From Bacillota bacterium (GTDB lineage Bacteria; Bacillota; Clostridia; Lachnospirales; Lachnospiraceae): 64,000 bases of DNA. Position 1 is the first letter of the stretch; every line of letters begins with the position of its first letter. Positions 36,073 through 44,157 of this stretch are shown piece after piece. A program made the position numbers and the translations under genes. Where the stretch lies: the NCBI GenBank assembly GCA_023436225.1, contig JAEZKA010000041.1, forward strand, positions 1 to 64,000. The letters run 5' to 3'. The notes beneath the pieces are model-generated. The model was not told where the DNA came from. It made no database searches and was given only the letters and a program-made list of their open reading frames with translations.

Positions 36073-37204
36073 TAGATTTTCAGTAAAAAGTATTACAAAG
36101 ACCAAAGGCTTCTCCTCCTTTACGGCAGCCCTATTAGCGATTGCGTTAGGTCTGGTATTCGGCTTTATTATCATGATTGTAGCACTTCCTGCCAATTCCG
36201 TTGTCGGCTTTGGAAGGGTTTTGTTTGGTGGATTTTCCAGACTTGGTGATGTGCTTTATTATGCCACGCCAATCTTAATGACCGGTTTAAGTGTTGGATT
36301 TGCTTTCAAGATGGGCTTATTTAACATAGGTTCCTCTGGTCAGTATACCATGGGTATGTTCTTTGCTCTTTACGTAGGTTTTATGTGGCCGATGCCAGAT
36401 TCCATTCATTGGCTGGTATGTGTTCTGGCAGGCTTAATTGGTGGTATGATCTGGGGCTTTATACCAGGTATTCTTAAGGCATTATTTAATGTAAATGAAG
36501 TTATTACCTCAATTATGTTCAACTATATAGGGATGTATCTTGTGGATATGCTGGTTCAAGGAAATTCGGTAATGTATATATCCACTAAGACAAGAACGGC
36601 TTATCTGCCGGCATCCTCTCAGATACCATCACTTGGAATTCCTTATTCCAATGCAAATATAGCAATCATTATTGCAATAGTAATTGCAATCCTATTGTAT
36701 ATTACGCTGAATAAAACCACCTTCGGTTACGAGCTTAAAGCAACTGGATTAAATAAGTTCGCCAGTAAGTATGCCGGTATGAATGATAAGAGAAATACTA
36801 TATTAACCATGGTAATTGCCGGTGCTCTTTCGGGCCTCGGTGGAGCCTTCGCTATTCTTGCCCCCTCTACTATTGCGGGAAGCAGTATGACCTATGAGCC
36901 GATCAGTGTTATTGCCTCTGCTGGCTTTAACGGTATTGCAGTTGCATTACTCGGATTTGCTAATCCGATTGGAACCATCTTCTCGGCCTTATTCATATCA
37001 CATATCGGAAGAGGCGGTACCTTAGCCAGCTTACTTGGTTATAAGCCGGAGATCATTGATGTCGTTATCGCAGTAATTATTTATTTCTCCTCCTTCGCAT
37101 TAATCATGAATGCTGCAATTGCGAAATTTATCAAAGTGAGAAGAGAGAATAGGCAGGAGACAAAAAATCTGACAGACAATACAAAGAAAGGTAAGGAGGC
37201 GTAG
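36062..37204 (+). CDS. Nucleoside ABC transporter permease 1
   Basis: A 380-residue permease (BPD_transp_2 fold, YufP/NupP type) with about ten membrane helices. ATG at 36062 follows AAAGGAG and overlaps the ATPase stop. Key stretches are GLSVGFAFKMGLFNIGSSGQYTMGMFFA and GGAFAILAPSTIAGSSMTYEPISVIASAGFNGIAVALLG, the conserved pore and EAA-like regions. Forms a heterodimer with the next gene product. Confidence 0.95.
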   Translation: MHSNRFSVKSITKTKGFSSFTAALLAIALGLVFGFIIMIVALPANSVVGFGRVLFGGFSRLGDVLYYATPILMTGLSVGFAFKMGLFNIGSSGQYTMGMFFALYVGFMWPMPDSIHWLVCVLAGLIGGMIWGFIPGILKALFNVNEVITSIMFNYIGMYLVDMLVQGNSVMYISTKTRTAYLPASSQIPSLGIPYSNANIAIIIAIVIAILLYITLNKTTFGYELKATGLNKFASKYAGMNDKRNTILTMVIAGALSGLGGAFAILAPSTIAGSSMTYEPISVIASAGFNGIAVALLGFANPIGTIFSALFISHIGRGGTLASLLGYKPEIIDVVIAVIIYFSSFALIMNAAIAKFIKVRRENRQETKNLTDNTKKGKEA

Positions 37205-37206
37205 GA

Positions 37207-38172
37207 ATGGATACTTTATTTTATTTGATTCAAAATATGCTTCCTGTAGCAATTCCTTTATTATTAGTTGCTCTCGGCGGTATGTTCAGTGAGCGAAGCG
37301 GTGTCATTAATATTGCTCTGGAAGGTATTATGTTATTCGGTGCATTCTTTGGTTGCCTTACTGTTTATTTTGTTCAAGGAACCGGAATGAATCCTCAGAT
37401 CGTTCTTTTAGTTGGTATGTTAGTAGCAGCCATAGCAGGTATTCTCTATTCGATGCTTTTGGCGTTCGCTGCAATTAATATGAAGGCTGACCAGACAATT
37501 TCAGGAACTGCCTTAAATATGTTAATCCCAGCTGTTATCTTGCTTTTCTCAAAGATGAAATTCAACAGTGATGGTATTACTACTAATATCAACTTCTATA
37601 TTAGAGAAGTTCCAGGGTTAAGTAAGATACCATTACTCGGAGATCTGTTCTTTAAAAATACCTATATAACTGTTTATATTGGCTTATTGTTACTGATTAT
37701 TTCTGTAATCATCTTTTATATGACGAAGTTTGGTCTTCGTCTGCGTGCCTGCGGTGAACATCCACATGCTGCAGACTCTGTTGGTATCAACGTACATCGC
37801 ATGAGATACTATGGAGTAGGATTATCCGGTGTCCTTGGTGGTATCGGAGGTTTCTTCTATTCGGTAGGAGTTATGGATGGTAATGTAAACGGACATACTG
37901 GTGTAGCCGGCTTCGGTTTCCTTGCCTTAGCGGTAATGATCTTTGGCCAGTGGAAGCCTTGGAGAATTCTATTTGCAGCAATGTTCTTTGCATTCCTAAG
38001 AACCTTGGCTTATTCAGTGGCTTTAATTCCGTTCCTCCATAAGCTTGAACTCAATCAAGCCTTTTACAAGATGTTGCCATATATTGCAACCATGATAGTA
38101 CTTGTCTTTACCTCTAAGAAATCAAGAGCACCGAAGGCAGAGGGTATTCCTTACGATAAGAGTACACGTTAG
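37207..38172 (+). CDS. Nucleoside ABC transporter permease 2
   Basis: A 321-residue permease (YufQ/NupQ type) with eight to nine helices, beginning 2 bases after the first permease stop with AAGGAGG inside the preceding coding end. The N-terminus has GGMFSERSGVINIALEGIMLFGAFFG, the family signature, and LRACGEHPHAADSVGINVHRMRYYGV is the cytoplasmic coupling loop that contacts the ATPase. Last gene of the importer operon; thymidine kinase follows after 151 bases. Confidence 0.95.
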   Translation: MDTLFYLIQNMLPVAIPLLLVALGGMFSERSGVINIALEGIMLFGAFFGCLTVYFVQGTGMNPQIVLLVGMLVAAIAGILYSMLLAFAAINMKADQTISGTALNMLIPAVILLFSKMKFNSDGITTNINFYIREVPGLSKIPLLGDLFFKNTYITVYIGLLLLIISVIIFYMTKFGLRLRACGEHPHAADSVGINVHRMRYYGVGLSGVLGGIGGFFYSVGVMDGNVNGHTGVAGFGFLALAVMIFGQWKPWRILFAAMFFAFLRTLAYSVALIPFLHKLELNQAFYKMLPYIATMIVLVFTSKKSRAPKAEGIPYDKSTR

Positions 38173-38323
38173 GAAAAGCTGTCGCATAATGAGATTATAT
38201 TCAGCGAAGATGAGTATCAAATGAAGCCCATTGGAGCGAACGCCTCATTCTGCTGGCTGTGAGTATTTCCAAGGTGTAAAGATTTCACTTGGCACAAATA
38301 ATGATAGGTAGGTATCGCAGATA

Positions 38324-38911
38324 ATGGCAAAATTATATTTCAAGTACGGTGTGATGGGAAGCTCTAAGACAGCCCAGGCATTGATTACGAAGTTCAATTA
38401 TGAAGAACGAGGAATGAGAGTTTGGCTGATTAAGCCGCAGATCGATAGTAGAGATGGGATAGGTGTAGTTAAGTCTCGCGCAGGATTATCTTCACCTGCT
38501 TATGTATTTCCACCGGAAGAGGATATCTATCAAAGCTTTCAAAGATCCGCATCCCAGGTGGATGTTATCATCGTTGATGAAAGTCAGTTTTTGTCCGAGA
38601 AACAGGTAGATCAGTTATCCATGGTGGTAATAGATTATAATATTCCGGTATTATGCTTTGGACTTCGCGCAGATTTTCGTACCAAGATGTTTCCGGGAAG
38701 TAAACGCTTGATGGAAATAGCAGATTCGATTACTGAGATAAAGACAATTTGCTCCTGTGGGAGAAAAGCAACTGTGAATGTCCGACTGGATCAAAATGGG
38801 AGGATTATCACCGAGGGTGAGCAGATATTAATCGGTGGTAACGATTGCTATACGGCCATGTGTTATCAATGCTTTATAGAAAAGCAGAAGGAACAACGAG
38901 GCGAAAAGTAA
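38324..38911 (+). CDS. tdk: Thymidine kinase (type II)
   Basis: A 195-residue enzyme that phosphorylates (deoxy)thymidine with ATP. P-loop GVMGSSKT (about 9-16) where type II kinases usually have G-x-M-x-S-G-K-T (Ser replaces Gly here), Walker B VDESQF near 88, and the lasso region FRTKMFPGSKRLMEIADSI. The zinc site is CSC near 146 plus CYQC near 185. It directly follows the nucleoside importer and would trap imported nucleosides. Ends with a terminator at 38933-38988. Confidence 0.94.
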   Translation: MAKLYFKYGVMGSSKTAQALITKFNYEERGMRVWLIKPQIDSRDGIGVVKSRAGLSSPAYVFPPEEDIYQSFQRSASQVDVIIVDESQFLSEKQVDQLSMVVIDYNIPVLCFGLRADFRTKMFPGSKRLMEIADSITEIKTICSCGRKATVNVRLDQNGRIITEGEQILIGGNDCYTAMCYQCFIEKQKEQRGEK

Positions 38912-38932
38912 ATTATCAAAATGATAAGATAG

Positions 38933-38990
38933 AAAGGCTCCCGTTCGCAAACACTATGAATGAATAGTGTGAGTGATAAGGAGCCTTTTG
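38933..38990 (+). terminator. Terminator of the tdk gene
   Basis: AAAGGCTCC (38933-38941) pairs with GGAGCCTTT (38980-38988), with an inner ACACTAT/ATAGTGT stem, followed by TTG. Confidence 0.8.
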
Positions 38991-39116
38991 CTTCAGGAAA
39001 ACGATACAGTTTGCAAATTTATTTTCTATATGGTTCATAAATACATAGATCAAGCTGACGTTTCTTAATGTATTTCTAATGCCATTGTTCCGATTAGGTG
39101 TTAAGATAATTGTATA

Positions 39117-39145
39117 TTGATTAATATAAAAACATCTAATACTAT
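39117..39145 (+). promoter_or_regulatory. Promoter candidate before the 39172 gene
   Basis: TTGATT (39117-39122), 17-base spacer, TACTAT (39140-39145). Confidence 0.45.
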
Positions 39146-39171
39146 TTAGTGTATACGAAAGGCGGTAATTT

Positions 39172-39612
39172 ATGGGGTTTAGGATTAATAATCAGGATGA
39201 GGAAGAAGTGGATTTTAAGGTTAAATGTAAAAGGTTTCTAATCAAAACTTTAATCTTTTTGATCATAGGTTTCATTTATGCCGTTGTCGGCTTCTTAATT
39301 GCGTACTTAATTGCAAGTCGTAACAATTATAATCTTCAGGACACTGCCTTTAGTGCAGGCTGTCTTATTGTAATATTAGGACTTTTCATGATAATTTACG
39401 GAGGCAATTCTGGTTATGGTATCAACCGTTGGGGGGCAAGGAGCGATGTTGCAGCAAATCATTGGCTTCTGCAGACTATTTTACAGGAACAAAAAAACAC
39501 CAATAATGACGGGGTTTCCCGAAAAAATGTTGTGATAGGTTTTGTAATAAATCGTTACTCTTTTCTACTAGGAGGAATTTTTCTGGTAGCATTCAGTATA
39601 TTATTCTTATAA
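39172..39612 (+). CDS. Hypothetical membrane protein, three helices
   Basis: A 146-residue protein with an AAAGGCGG ribosome site. It has an acidic N-terminus (NNQDEEEVD) and three hydrophobic segments (about 25-49, 60-81, 127-145). The loop between segments two and three contains GGNSGYGINRWGARSDVAANHWLLQTIL. No family was recognised. It has its own promoter candidate, and a small GTAGC-CATG-GCTAC palindrome follows at 39616-39629. Function unknown. Confidence 0.7.
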   Translation: MGFRINNQDEEEVDFKVKCKRFLIKTLIFLIIGFIYAVVGFLIAYLIASRNNYNLQDTAFSAGCLIVILGLFMIIYGGNSGYGINRWGARSDVAANHWLLQTILQEQKNTNNDGVSRKNVVIGFVINRYSFLLGGIFLVAFSILFL

Positions 39613-39615
39613 ATG

Positions 39616-39632
39616 TAGCCATGGCTACTTTC
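39616..39632 (+). terminator. Short palindrome with T-tail
   Basis: GTAGCCATGGCTAC (39616-39629) followed by TTT. Weak terminator candidate. Confidence 0.35.
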
Positions 39633-39743
39633 AATGTCCATAATTGACGATATAATGGGTACAGAAGTTGAAAATACGTATTTAAAAATAATGAGAGATA
39701 GAATATAACATGATAGAATAGGATCGTCGATGGAGGATATGAA

Positions 39744-40514
39744 ATGATACGAAAAATAATTAAGATAAACGAAGAATTATGCAATGGCTGTGGTTTGTGC
39801 GTAAATGCCTGCCATGAATCAGCAATTGGTTTAGTGAATGGAAAAGCAAAGCTGCTAAGAGATGACTATTGTGACGGCCTTGGTAATTGTCTTCCGGTAT
39901 GCCCGACAAATGCGATTAGCTTCGAAGAAAGAGAAGCATTGGAATATAATGAAGAAGAAGTAAATCGGAATATTGAGAAGAAGAAGGTAGATGAAGCAAA
40001 AAATAGTAAGAAGGAAGAGAAGTCTGACCATAACTCTCATCAGCACGGCTTCTCCGGTGGTGGATGCCCCGGCTCAAGAGCAATGAGTTTACAGGGACAG
40101 GAGGCACAGTCACCATCACAAAAACCGGCTGCGACATCTTCCTCGACACCTTCCATGTTAAGGCAATGGCCGGTTCAGATACAACTAGTTCCCCCGAATG
40201 CTCCTTATTTTCAGAATGCAAATTTATTGATTGCTGCCGATTGTACCGCATATGCCTATGGTGATTTCCATCAGTTTATGAAGAATAAGATTACGTTAAT
40301 CGGTTGTCCTAAGCTGGATGAGGTGGATTACTCTGTGAAGCTGACACAGATTCTCAAAGCAAATGACATCAAAAGTCTGACCGTAATTCGTATGGAGGTT
40401 CCTTGCTGTGGAGGTATTGTTCATGCTGTAAAGACAGCATTAGCGAACAGCGGTGTCATGATTCCCTGGCGAGTAGTAACCATTAGTACAGATGGATCAA
40501 TTCTGGAGGATTAA
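39744..40514 (+). CDS. 4Fe-4S binding protein with C-terminal electron-transfer-like domain
   Basis: A 256-residue protein with a GGAGG site. The N-terminal ferredoxin domain has one normal cluster motif (CNGCGLCVNACH, C13-C23) and a second in which the middle cysteine is absent (CDGLGNCLPVCP), so a 3Fe-4S or incomplete second cluster is expected; this variant is usual for the clostridial family. A low-complexity Glu/Lys/Ser/Gln linker (about 70-135) leads to a conserved C-terminal domain (LLIAADCTAYAYGDFHQFM and VIRMEVPCCGGIVHAVKTAL). Probably an electron carrier or accessory redox protein; partner unknown. Confidence 0.87.
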   Translation: MIRKIIKINEELCNGCGLCVNACHESAIGLVNGKAKLLRDDYCDGLGNCLPVCPTNAISFEEREALEYNEEEVNRNIEKKKVDEAKNSKKEEKSDHNSHQHGFSGGGCPGSRAMSLQGQEAQSPSQKPAATSSSTPSMLRQWPVQIQLVPPNAPYFQNANLLIAADCTAYAYGDFHQFMKNKITLIGCPKLDEVDYSVKLTQILKANDIKSLTVIRMEVPCCGGIVHAVKTALANSGVMIPWRVVTISTDGSILED

Positions 40515-40566
40515 ACCGTTCAAGGAAAATACGAGATAAAGTTGATATCGATATATCAATGCAAGA

Positions 40567-40651
40567 GGCTGTATCAAAACATGCATTATTAGCAAAGGCA
40601 AGGGATACCAATATCTTTATTCTATGCTAATGAATCGGTTTTGGTACAGCC
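40567..40651 (+). terminator. Long-stem terminator after the 4Fe-4S gene
   Basis: GGCTGTA(T)CAAAAC from 40567 pairs with GTTTTG(G)TACAGCC ending at 40651, with an inner TTAGCA/TGCTAA stem. Followed by GTATTTGTTTG. Confidence 0.6.
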
Positions 40652-40744
40652 GTATTTGTTTGTATTCCGGTAGCAGATAGTGTTCTGTAACATATCTTTA
40701 TAATATCAAGATAAAAAGAAGGCATCAATGTGATGATAGGAAGC

Positions 40745-40753
40745 TGTTATAAT
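40745..40753 (+). promoter_or_regulatory. Extended -10 promoter candidate before the peroxiredoxin
   Basis: TGTTATAAT fits TGnTATAAT and is 43 bases from the start codon. No clear -35. Confidence 0.4.
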
Positions 40754-40796
40754 TACGGCAGGATGTAATCACATGATGTTTTTACAGGAGGTAGTT

Positions 40797-41558
40797 ATGG
40801 AGGAAAACAAGAGCTACCGCATGCCCTTAATAGGGGATATGGCACCTGCCTTTCATGCGATTTCAACTCAGGGTGAGATTGACTTCCCGCAGGATTACTA
40901 CGGATGTTGGGTTGTTCTCTTCAGTCATCCGGCTGACTTTACCCCAGTATGTACCACAGAATTCATGACATTTGCATCTCTGATCAATGAATTCAAAGCA
41001 TTGAATACAGAGCTGGTAGGTCTTTCCATCGATTCGATCTACTCCCATATTGCATGGCTTAGAAAGATAAGAGAACTGGTGTGGAAGGATATTAAGCATG
41101 TGGAGGTTACCTTTCCACTAATTGCTGATATTTCTATGGATATTGCAAAAATGTACGGAATGTTGCATCCGAATAATTCAACAACAGCAACGGTTAGGGC
41201 GGTATTCATTATTGATCCAACCGGAGTCATCCGGACGATTCTTTATTATCCAGCTTCCACTGGTCGCAATATGCAAGAAATAATGAGAATTATCATGGCA
41301 TTACAGAAGGCGGATTGTGAGAAGATAGCAACTCCGGCAAATTGGTTACCCTGCGATGACGTGATCCTTCCACCGCCTGGAACCTGCGGAGCAGCTCTGG
41401 AGCGTGTAGAGCGGACCTACGAAAACCAATATTGTCTGGACTGGTTTCTCTGCTTCAAACAGTCGAGCTGTATGCCATGTGATAAGAATGAGCCGGAGAT
41501 ACTTCCGTACCCCTCTATGTATCCAAGCAGAAACAGAAGGAATCATCGCATCCCGTAG
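40797..41558 (+). CDS. Peroxiredoxin (Prx6-like) with Cys-rich C-terminal tail
   Basis: A 253-residue thiol peroxidase; ATG at 40797 is set by GGAGG, and an ATG at 40773 overlaps no site. The active site is HPADFTPVCTTEF with the peroxidatic cysteine near 52, and the later PTGVIRTILYYPASTGRNMQEI region is typical of 1-Cys/Prx6 proteins. The last 60 residues hold five cysteines (CGAAL, then CLDWFLCFKQSSCMPC), more than needed for a resolving cysteine. Reduces peroxides; complements rubrerythrin in oxidant defence. The extra cysteines could provide resolving thiols or a metal site. Confidence 0.92.
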   Translation: MEENKSYRMPLIGDMAPAFHAISTQGEIDFPQDYYGCWVVLFSHPADFTPVCTTEFMTFASLINEFKALNTELVGLSIDSIYSHIAWLRKIRELVWKDIKHVEVTFPLIADISMDIAKMYGMLHPNNSTTATVRAVFIIDPTGVIRTILYYPASTGRNMQEIMRIIMALQKADCEKIATPANWLPCDDVILPPPGTCGAALERVERTYENQYCLDWFLCFKQSSCMPCDKNEPEILPYPSMYPSRNRRNHRIP

Positions 41559-41565
41559 AGCGGAA

Positions 41566-41595
41566 TACCAAAATCTGCACATACAGATTTTGGTA
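41566..41595 (+). terminator. 12-bp perfect inverted repeat after the peroxiredoxin
   Basis: TACCAAAATCTG (41566-41577) and CAGATTTTGGTA (41584-41595) with a 6-base loop, 8 bases after the stop codon. No T-run, so this may be a terminator or a stabilising 3' hairpin. Confidence 0.55.
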
Positions 41596-41706
41596 ATACA
41601 TAACCATAATTTTGATTGAAGGATGAAAGAAATTGTGGTAAAATAGGCAAACGGATGTAGAAGCATCCGTTAAATTTCACATTAGGAAAGCTTGGTAGGA
41701 CACGGT

Positions 41707-42660
41707 ATGAATAATAAAAAGCACGCTGTTTTAGCGAAGATTGCATTATTTATTGCAACATTAATCTGGGGTAGTTCGTTTCTTGTAGTGAAAAATTCAA
41801 TGGATGTAATACAGCCTCATATGCTGTTAGCCTTTCGATTTACAATAGGAGGCATTCTTCTTAGCATCATTTTTCATAAACGGTTAAGAAAACTGAATAA
41901 GGAATATTTCTTCAAAGGTGGGATTCTAGGTACCTTACTTTTTATTGCTTATAGCCTTCAGACCATCGGTATTACAGATACTACACCGGGAAAGAATGCG
42001 TTCCTGACTGCGATTTACTGTGTGCTGGTTCCTTTTTTCTTCTGGCCCGTGGACAAGAAAAGGCCGGATGGTTTCAATATTATTGCAGCCGTTATCAGTA
42101 TTGTTGGAATTGGATTGGTATCCCTGAATGGTGATCTATCAATTAGAATGGGAGATGCTCTGACACTGGTCAGTGGTGTTGTTTATGCGGTTCATATCGT
42201 AGCAGTCGCAAAATTCTCAGGGAAAAGAGATCCGATTCTTTTAACAATCTTGCAGTTTGGATATGCTGCAATCTATTCATGGATCATCGGACTCTTATTT
42301 GAAGATATCCCTACGAAATGGAATGCGGATTCCATTATTAGTCTTGTCTATCTTGCGGTATTTGCCACCGCAGTAGCGCTATTGTTACAGAATGTCGGTC
42401 AAAAATACACTCATCCGGCACCGGCAGCAATTATAATGAGCTTGGAAGCTGTCTTTGGAGCATTATTTTCTGTTATATTCTATAAAGAGGTGATTACGAC
42501 CCGCTTATTCATTGGCTTTTGTTTTATCTTTGTCGCAATTATTATATCAGAAACTAAACTGAGTTTTCTGTTTAAAACAAAGAATACGATTGGGAATGTC
42601 TCTGATTTAATTCCTGCGAAGGATTTGATCATTACAGAAGAGATAGATGCAACAGAATAG
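41707..42660 (+). CDS. EamA/DMT-family transporter
   Basis: A 317-residue protein with ten predicted helices in two EamA repeats (IATLIWGSSFLVVKNSMD at the N-terminus; GDALTLVSGVVYAVHIVAVAKF in the second half). ATG at 41707 has GGTAGGA upstream; the frame also opens at a TTG at 41692. The C-terminal 35 residues are a hydrophilic tail. Members export metabolites or amino acids. Substrate unknown. Single gene. Confidence 0.9.
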   Translation: MNNKKHAVLAKIALFIATLIWGSSFLVVKNSMDVIQPHMLLAFRFTIGGILLSIIFHKRLRKLNKEYFFKGGILGTLLFIAYSLQTIGITDTTPGKNAFLTAIYCVLVPFFFWPVDKKRPDGFNIIAAVISIVGIGLVSLNGDLSIRMGDALTLVSGVVYAVHIVAVAKFSGKRDPILLTILQFGYAAIYSWIIGLLFEDIPTKWNADSIISLVYLAVFATAVALLLQNVGQKYTHPAPAAIIMSLEAVFGALFSVIFYKEVITTRLFIGFCFIFVAIIISETKLSFLFKTKNTIGNVSDLIPAKDLIITEEIDATE

Positions 42661-42763
42661 TTAACCTAAGTACCGATAGCTGCAAACGGTCTTTTATGGA
42701 TTAATAGTCACACGCTATTCTTTTATTAACAGATGTGATGAACATGTTAAGTCGTTGTAGTGC

Positions 42764-42814
42764 AAAGGGCTGTCGCATTGATTTCAGGTTAAAAACGTAG
42801 TGCGTCAGCTCTTT
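42764..42814. terminator. Bidirectional terminator between convergent genes
   Basis: AAAGGGCTGTCGCA (42764-42777) pairs with TGCGTCAGCTCTTT (42801-42814), 12 of 14 pairs, followed by TGGCTTT. It separates the EamA gene (+) and the HAD gene (-). Confidence 0.6.
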
Positions 42815-42819
42815 TGGCT

Positions 42820-43638
42820 TTAAACTAATAAATATTTTTGAATAATTTCTGTTACGCCATTTTCACTACAAGTTCGTTCTGTTACCGTATCGGCTACTGC
42901 TTTTACGCTATCCAATGCATTCTGCATAGCAATTCCTAAACCTGCCCTAGTAAGCATTGATATATCGTTTTCTCCATCGCCTGCGGCAACTGCTTCTGAT
43001 GTGGATTTTCCGAATAAGTTACAGATATATTCCATTCCTAACCCTTTGCTTGCATGAATTGATGTATATTCTAAGGAATAATCACTAGAGAATTCAGCAT
43101 TTAAGCTCTGCTTTGTTGCTTCGTGCATTTCGCTCTTAAAACAAACCAGCTTATCTTTGTCCTGACTTGATACAAAGAATTTTAAGGGAGCTTCCTCCAA
43201 ACCAAGATCAGGACTTCCCATATCAACAAACCTGCAATCACAGCCTCCTTTTTTATACCAATCATACTGAATATCATTATAGTTAAAGTATACTAGATTT
43301 TCGGTATATACATGGCAGGAGACATCTAGCTCATATGCCTTCAGAAATAAACGATAGGTCAATTGAGTATTGATGGGCACCGTATAAAGTGTCTTCCCGG
43401 AATGATTATCAATAATGTGAGCTCCATTCAATGCTACGGTATAGGAATTATCGTAATTATTGAGTTGTAGCTCCTGTATTGTATCTAAAATCAGCTTTTT
43501 GTTTCTGCCTGAAGCGATGAAAACCCTCTTCCCGGCACAACAAGCACGAATTACTGCTTCTTTATTTTCTTTCGAAATCTCATTAGGTTCCTGTTTTAAT
43601 GTTCCATCTACATCTAAGAATAATAAATCGTAGTTCAT
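42820..43638 (-). CDS. HAD-superfamily hydrolase, Cof/type IIB
   Basis: A 272-residue phosphatase; ATG at 43638 is set by AGGAAGG, and the longer upstream frame lacks a site. Motif I is LFLDVDGTL (nucleophile and acid-base Asp), motif II is FIASGRN, and motif IV is AAGDGENDISML. A large C2 cap between them places it in the Cof group, which dephosphorylates sugar phosphates, flavin precursors or other small molecules. Substrate unknown. Confidence 0.92.
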   Translation of the reverse strand: MNYDLLFLDVDGTLKQEPNEISKENKEAVIRACCAGKRVFIASGRNKKLILDTIQELQLNNYDNSYTVALNGAHIIDNHSGKTLYTVPINTQLTYRLFLKAYELDVSCHVYTENLVYFNYNDIQYDWYKKGGCDCRFVDMGSPDLGLEEAPLKFFVSSQDKDKLVCFKSEMHEATKQSLNAEFSSDYSLEYTSIHASKGLGMEYICNLFGKSTSEAVAAGDGENDISMLTRAGLGIAMQNALDSVKAVADTVTERTCSENGVTEIIQKYLLV

Positions 43639-43849
43639 AGAAATCCTTCCTATTGATAATAAGGTATGTTTATCAGACTTTATAATTGAACAATCAAAAA
43701 TATCAGCTTTACAGACGTATAGTGAAGCATGCATCAAAAAGATCAGCTTGCAGGCTATTTTCAATCGTGTACGGTATTGTTATATAAATATTACAGAAAT
43801 GTGAATTAGAGACAAGAACAAATTATACTTCAAATTTCGACTGATTTCT

Positions 43850-44102
43850 ATTGTGAAAGTGTACGAAGAATCGAAAAATAAACCCATTACTTTCGCTTTT
43901 GTAACCATATTCCACGCCAGGCATATGATAAATCATAGGAATCACCTTGCACTGCATAGGCTCTACAGCCAATCTACAGTACAATCTGATCAGGCGACGT
44001 TGACTAACGACTCGTGCAGCCGGGCTGGCCATCAGCAACAGGATAATTAGACCTGTGGGACAGAGTAACATTACTGCTATATGTGTTCCACAGGTCTTTT
44101 TC
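43850..44102 (+). ncRNA. Candidate structured leader (attenuator or riboswitch) of the P-type ATPase gene
   Basis: The 519-base spacer upstream of the P-type ATPase holds no credible gene. It contains a TATGAT/ATCATA hairpin (43924-43937), a GGCT-CTAC-AGCC hairpin enclosed by possible TGCAC/GTGCA pairing, further short stems, then a classical terminator (44049-44101) 56 bases before the ATPase start codon. This is the layout of a metal- or ligand-controlled attenuator. No known M-box, yybP-ykoY or NiCo consensus was recognised by eye. Confidence 0.35.
44049..44101 (+). terminator. Intrinsic terminator upstream of the P-type ATPase
   Basis: AGACCTGTGG (44049-44058) pairs perfectly with CCACAGGTCT (44088-44097), followed by TTTT. 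No gene ends before it on this strand. Confidence 0.8.
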
Positions 44103-44157
44103 TGCCCTTGGACACATATCTGCCTATGCATTGCCTTGATTTAAGGAGGTAACGTAA

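Noticed and set aside
38230..38315. Possible shared intergenic repeat with 59796-59890 (CATTGGAxCGAAC and GGCACAAA words)
   Set aside because: Only short words match and they align poorly over a longer range; similarity of this size is expected by chance in 64 kb.
43823..44131. 102-codon reverse frame upstream of the P-type ATPase
   Set aside because: It starts inside the forward ribosome-site region without its own site and covers the terminator hairpin; composition is not protein-like.
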